Shown: positions 63,312-64,000 of the stretch, one piece after another
How positions within the stretch are numbered: the first letter of the stretch is position 1
Layout: the number at the start of each line of letters is the position of its first letter
Origin: DATARH01 sp963712835
GTDB lineage: Bacteria > Pseudomonadota > Alphaproteobacteria > ATCC43930 > CGMCC-115725
Reading direction: 5' to 3'
Assembly: GCA_963712835.1 (NCBI GenBank)
Contig: CAVQJJ010000017.1
Span: 1-64,000 of the forward strand
DNA length: 64,000 bases
The notes under the pieces: generated by a model
Told to the model about the DNA's origin: nothing
Databases searched by the model: none
What the model saw: only the letters and a program-made list of their open reading frames with translations
Position numbers and translations under genes: made by a program

Positions 63312-63525
63312 GCTGACTTGAAATGGATTCAACGTTTCCAATGAGCTGGATTTCTTCGTCTTTCCCGCGAAAGCGGGAACCCAGGGGCGAGCGACGAGGC
63401 AGAGGTTCAAGTTCTCGCCTCGGCTGAGGCTAAGCCATTGACCCGCCGATACGGTGGCCCTGGGCCCCCGCTTTCGCGGGGGAGACGATAATTCTTCGAC
63501 TGGGTTGATTTCATTTTGCGTCCGA
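63312..63525. mobile_element. ~213-bp MITE-like element, copy 3
   Basis: Starts GCTGACTTGAAATGGATTC and ends GATTTCATTTTGCGTCCGA, with core CCCGCGAAAGCGGGAACCC and CCCCCGCTTTCGCGGGGGAG. 214 bp, non-coding. Nearly identical in layout to copy 1. It lies between the GST gene and the partial enoyl-CoA hydratase. Confidence 0.65.
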
Positions 63526-63568
63526 CTTTCAGGGTGAGGGCTGCAGGTGCCCTCCAAGAGCCATACAA

Positions 63569-64000
63569 TCAGCTCAGCGGTCTTCCGTGACGGGCGATGA
63601 ATTCGGGGAAGGCGTCCTCGGCCTTGGCGCCGCGCACCACATGGGTCGTGAAGTGGCGCTCGGCCTCGTATTGCTCTTCGAGATTCTGGCTCATCTGCTT
63701 TAGCATCAACTGCTTGATGCCCATGATCGTGGCGTGATTGTTGGCGGCGATGGTGCGCGCCAGCTCCATGGTCTTGGCACGCAACTGCTCGCGCGGCACG
63801 AGATGGTTGAGGAGACCGATGCGATACGCCTCCTCGGCCTCGACGACACGGGCCGAGAACAAGAGCTCCTTGGCGACCGGCCAGCCGACCTGGTTGGGCA
63901 GGGTCCAGGTGCTGTTGATGCGGCCATAAGCGGCGGCGAGGAAACGGAATTTCGAATCTTCGCAGCCGATGCGCATGTCGAGCGACGAGGCGAGCACCCC
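63569..64000 (-). CDS. enoyl-CoA hydratase/isomerase family protein, partial (N-terminus outside window)
   Basis: The C-terminal 143 residues of a crotonase-fold protein, cut by the window end. SSLDMRIGCEDSKFRFLAAA matches the oxyanion/substrate region. LSARVVEAEEAYRIGLLNHL and VPREQLRAKTMELARTIA are typical of the family. The missing N-terminal part lies beyond 64000. It resembles phenylacetate or unsaturated-acid pathway hydratases in length only. Confidence 0.85.
   Translation of the reverse strand, partial: GVLASSLDMRIGCEDSKFRFLAAAYGRINSTWTLPNQVGWPVAKELLFSARVVEAEEAYRIGLLNHLVPREQLRAKTMELARTIAANNHATIMGIKQLMLKQMSQNLEEQYEAERHFTTHVVRGAKAEDAFPEFIARHGRPLS

Overview
The window is GC-rich, densely coded chromosomal DNA from an alphaproteobacterium. 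The evidence is the ileS-lspA-DUF3035 lipoprotein (BamF-like) order, the style of the FtsK, DapC, RibF and HisI proteins, many catabolic oxidoreductases and ABC importers, and short dispersed palindromes of the kind common in Hyphomicrobiales (Rhizobiales) and Rhodospirillales. The genus cannot be settled from the sequence. No rRNA, tRNA, CRISPR array or intact IS element was seen.

Layout. 0.1-5.2 kb: LLM flavin monooxygenase, conserved hypothetical, toxin-antitoxin remnant, Ogt methyltransferase, MetE-core-like protein, a frameshifted SDR and a UspA protein. 5.3-7.9 kb: NMT1/THI5-type ABC importer (SBP-ATPase-permease; the ATPase apparently starts at CTG inside a CTGA overlap). 8.0-13.0 kb: tandem UspA, a small secreted protein, hisI downstream of two Rieske oxygenases, and ribF. 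13.0-13.55 kb: decayed CopG/ParE-type toxin-antitoxin locus. 13.7-17.5 kb: ileS-lspA-BamF-like, with lspA frameshifted. 17.6-20.6 kb: multiply frameshifted bifunctional aldolase/SDR followed by an LsrF-like class I aldolase. 20.8-26.1 kb: two small conserved genes, a frameshifted GIY-YIG nuclease bracketed by perfect inverted palindromes, ftsK and dapC. 26.6-30.9 kb: carbohydrate-type ABC importer with operator-like palindromes upstream. 31.0-34.5 kb: two FtsX/DevC-type permeases plus an ABC ATPase fused to a cyclic-nucleotide-binding domain. 34.7-38.0 kb: CoxL-like molybdenum hydroxylase large subunit translationally coupled to a fatty acid desaturase. 38.1-49.9 kb: sensor kinase, a hydantoinase/oxoprolinase operon with a RutE-like nitroreductase, amidohydrolase, VOC protein, second MetE-core-like protein and a TauD-family dioxygenase. 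49.9-53.8 kb: dipeptide-type ABC transporter without a binding protein. 54.2-58.2 kb: two-subunit molybdenum hydroxylase (large subunit frameshifted) with a flavin aromatic hydroxylase, resembling N-heterocycle or nicotinate catabolism. 58.2-64.0 kb: enoyl-CoA hydratases, a PH-like membrane protein, GlcG/HbpS protein, double-length CoA-transferase and a GST.

Two themes run across genes. First, there is a hierarchy of repeats: a ~70-80 bp palindromic unit (A), a ~213 bp element built around A with imperfect terminal inverted repeats (three copies), and a second palindromic family (B) that flanks all three copies. Second, eight single-base insertions interrupt five otherwise well-conserved genes, whereas the toxin-antitoxin remnants carry deletions and nonsense changes. 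The insertions may be long-read assembly errors; the remnants look like genuine decay.
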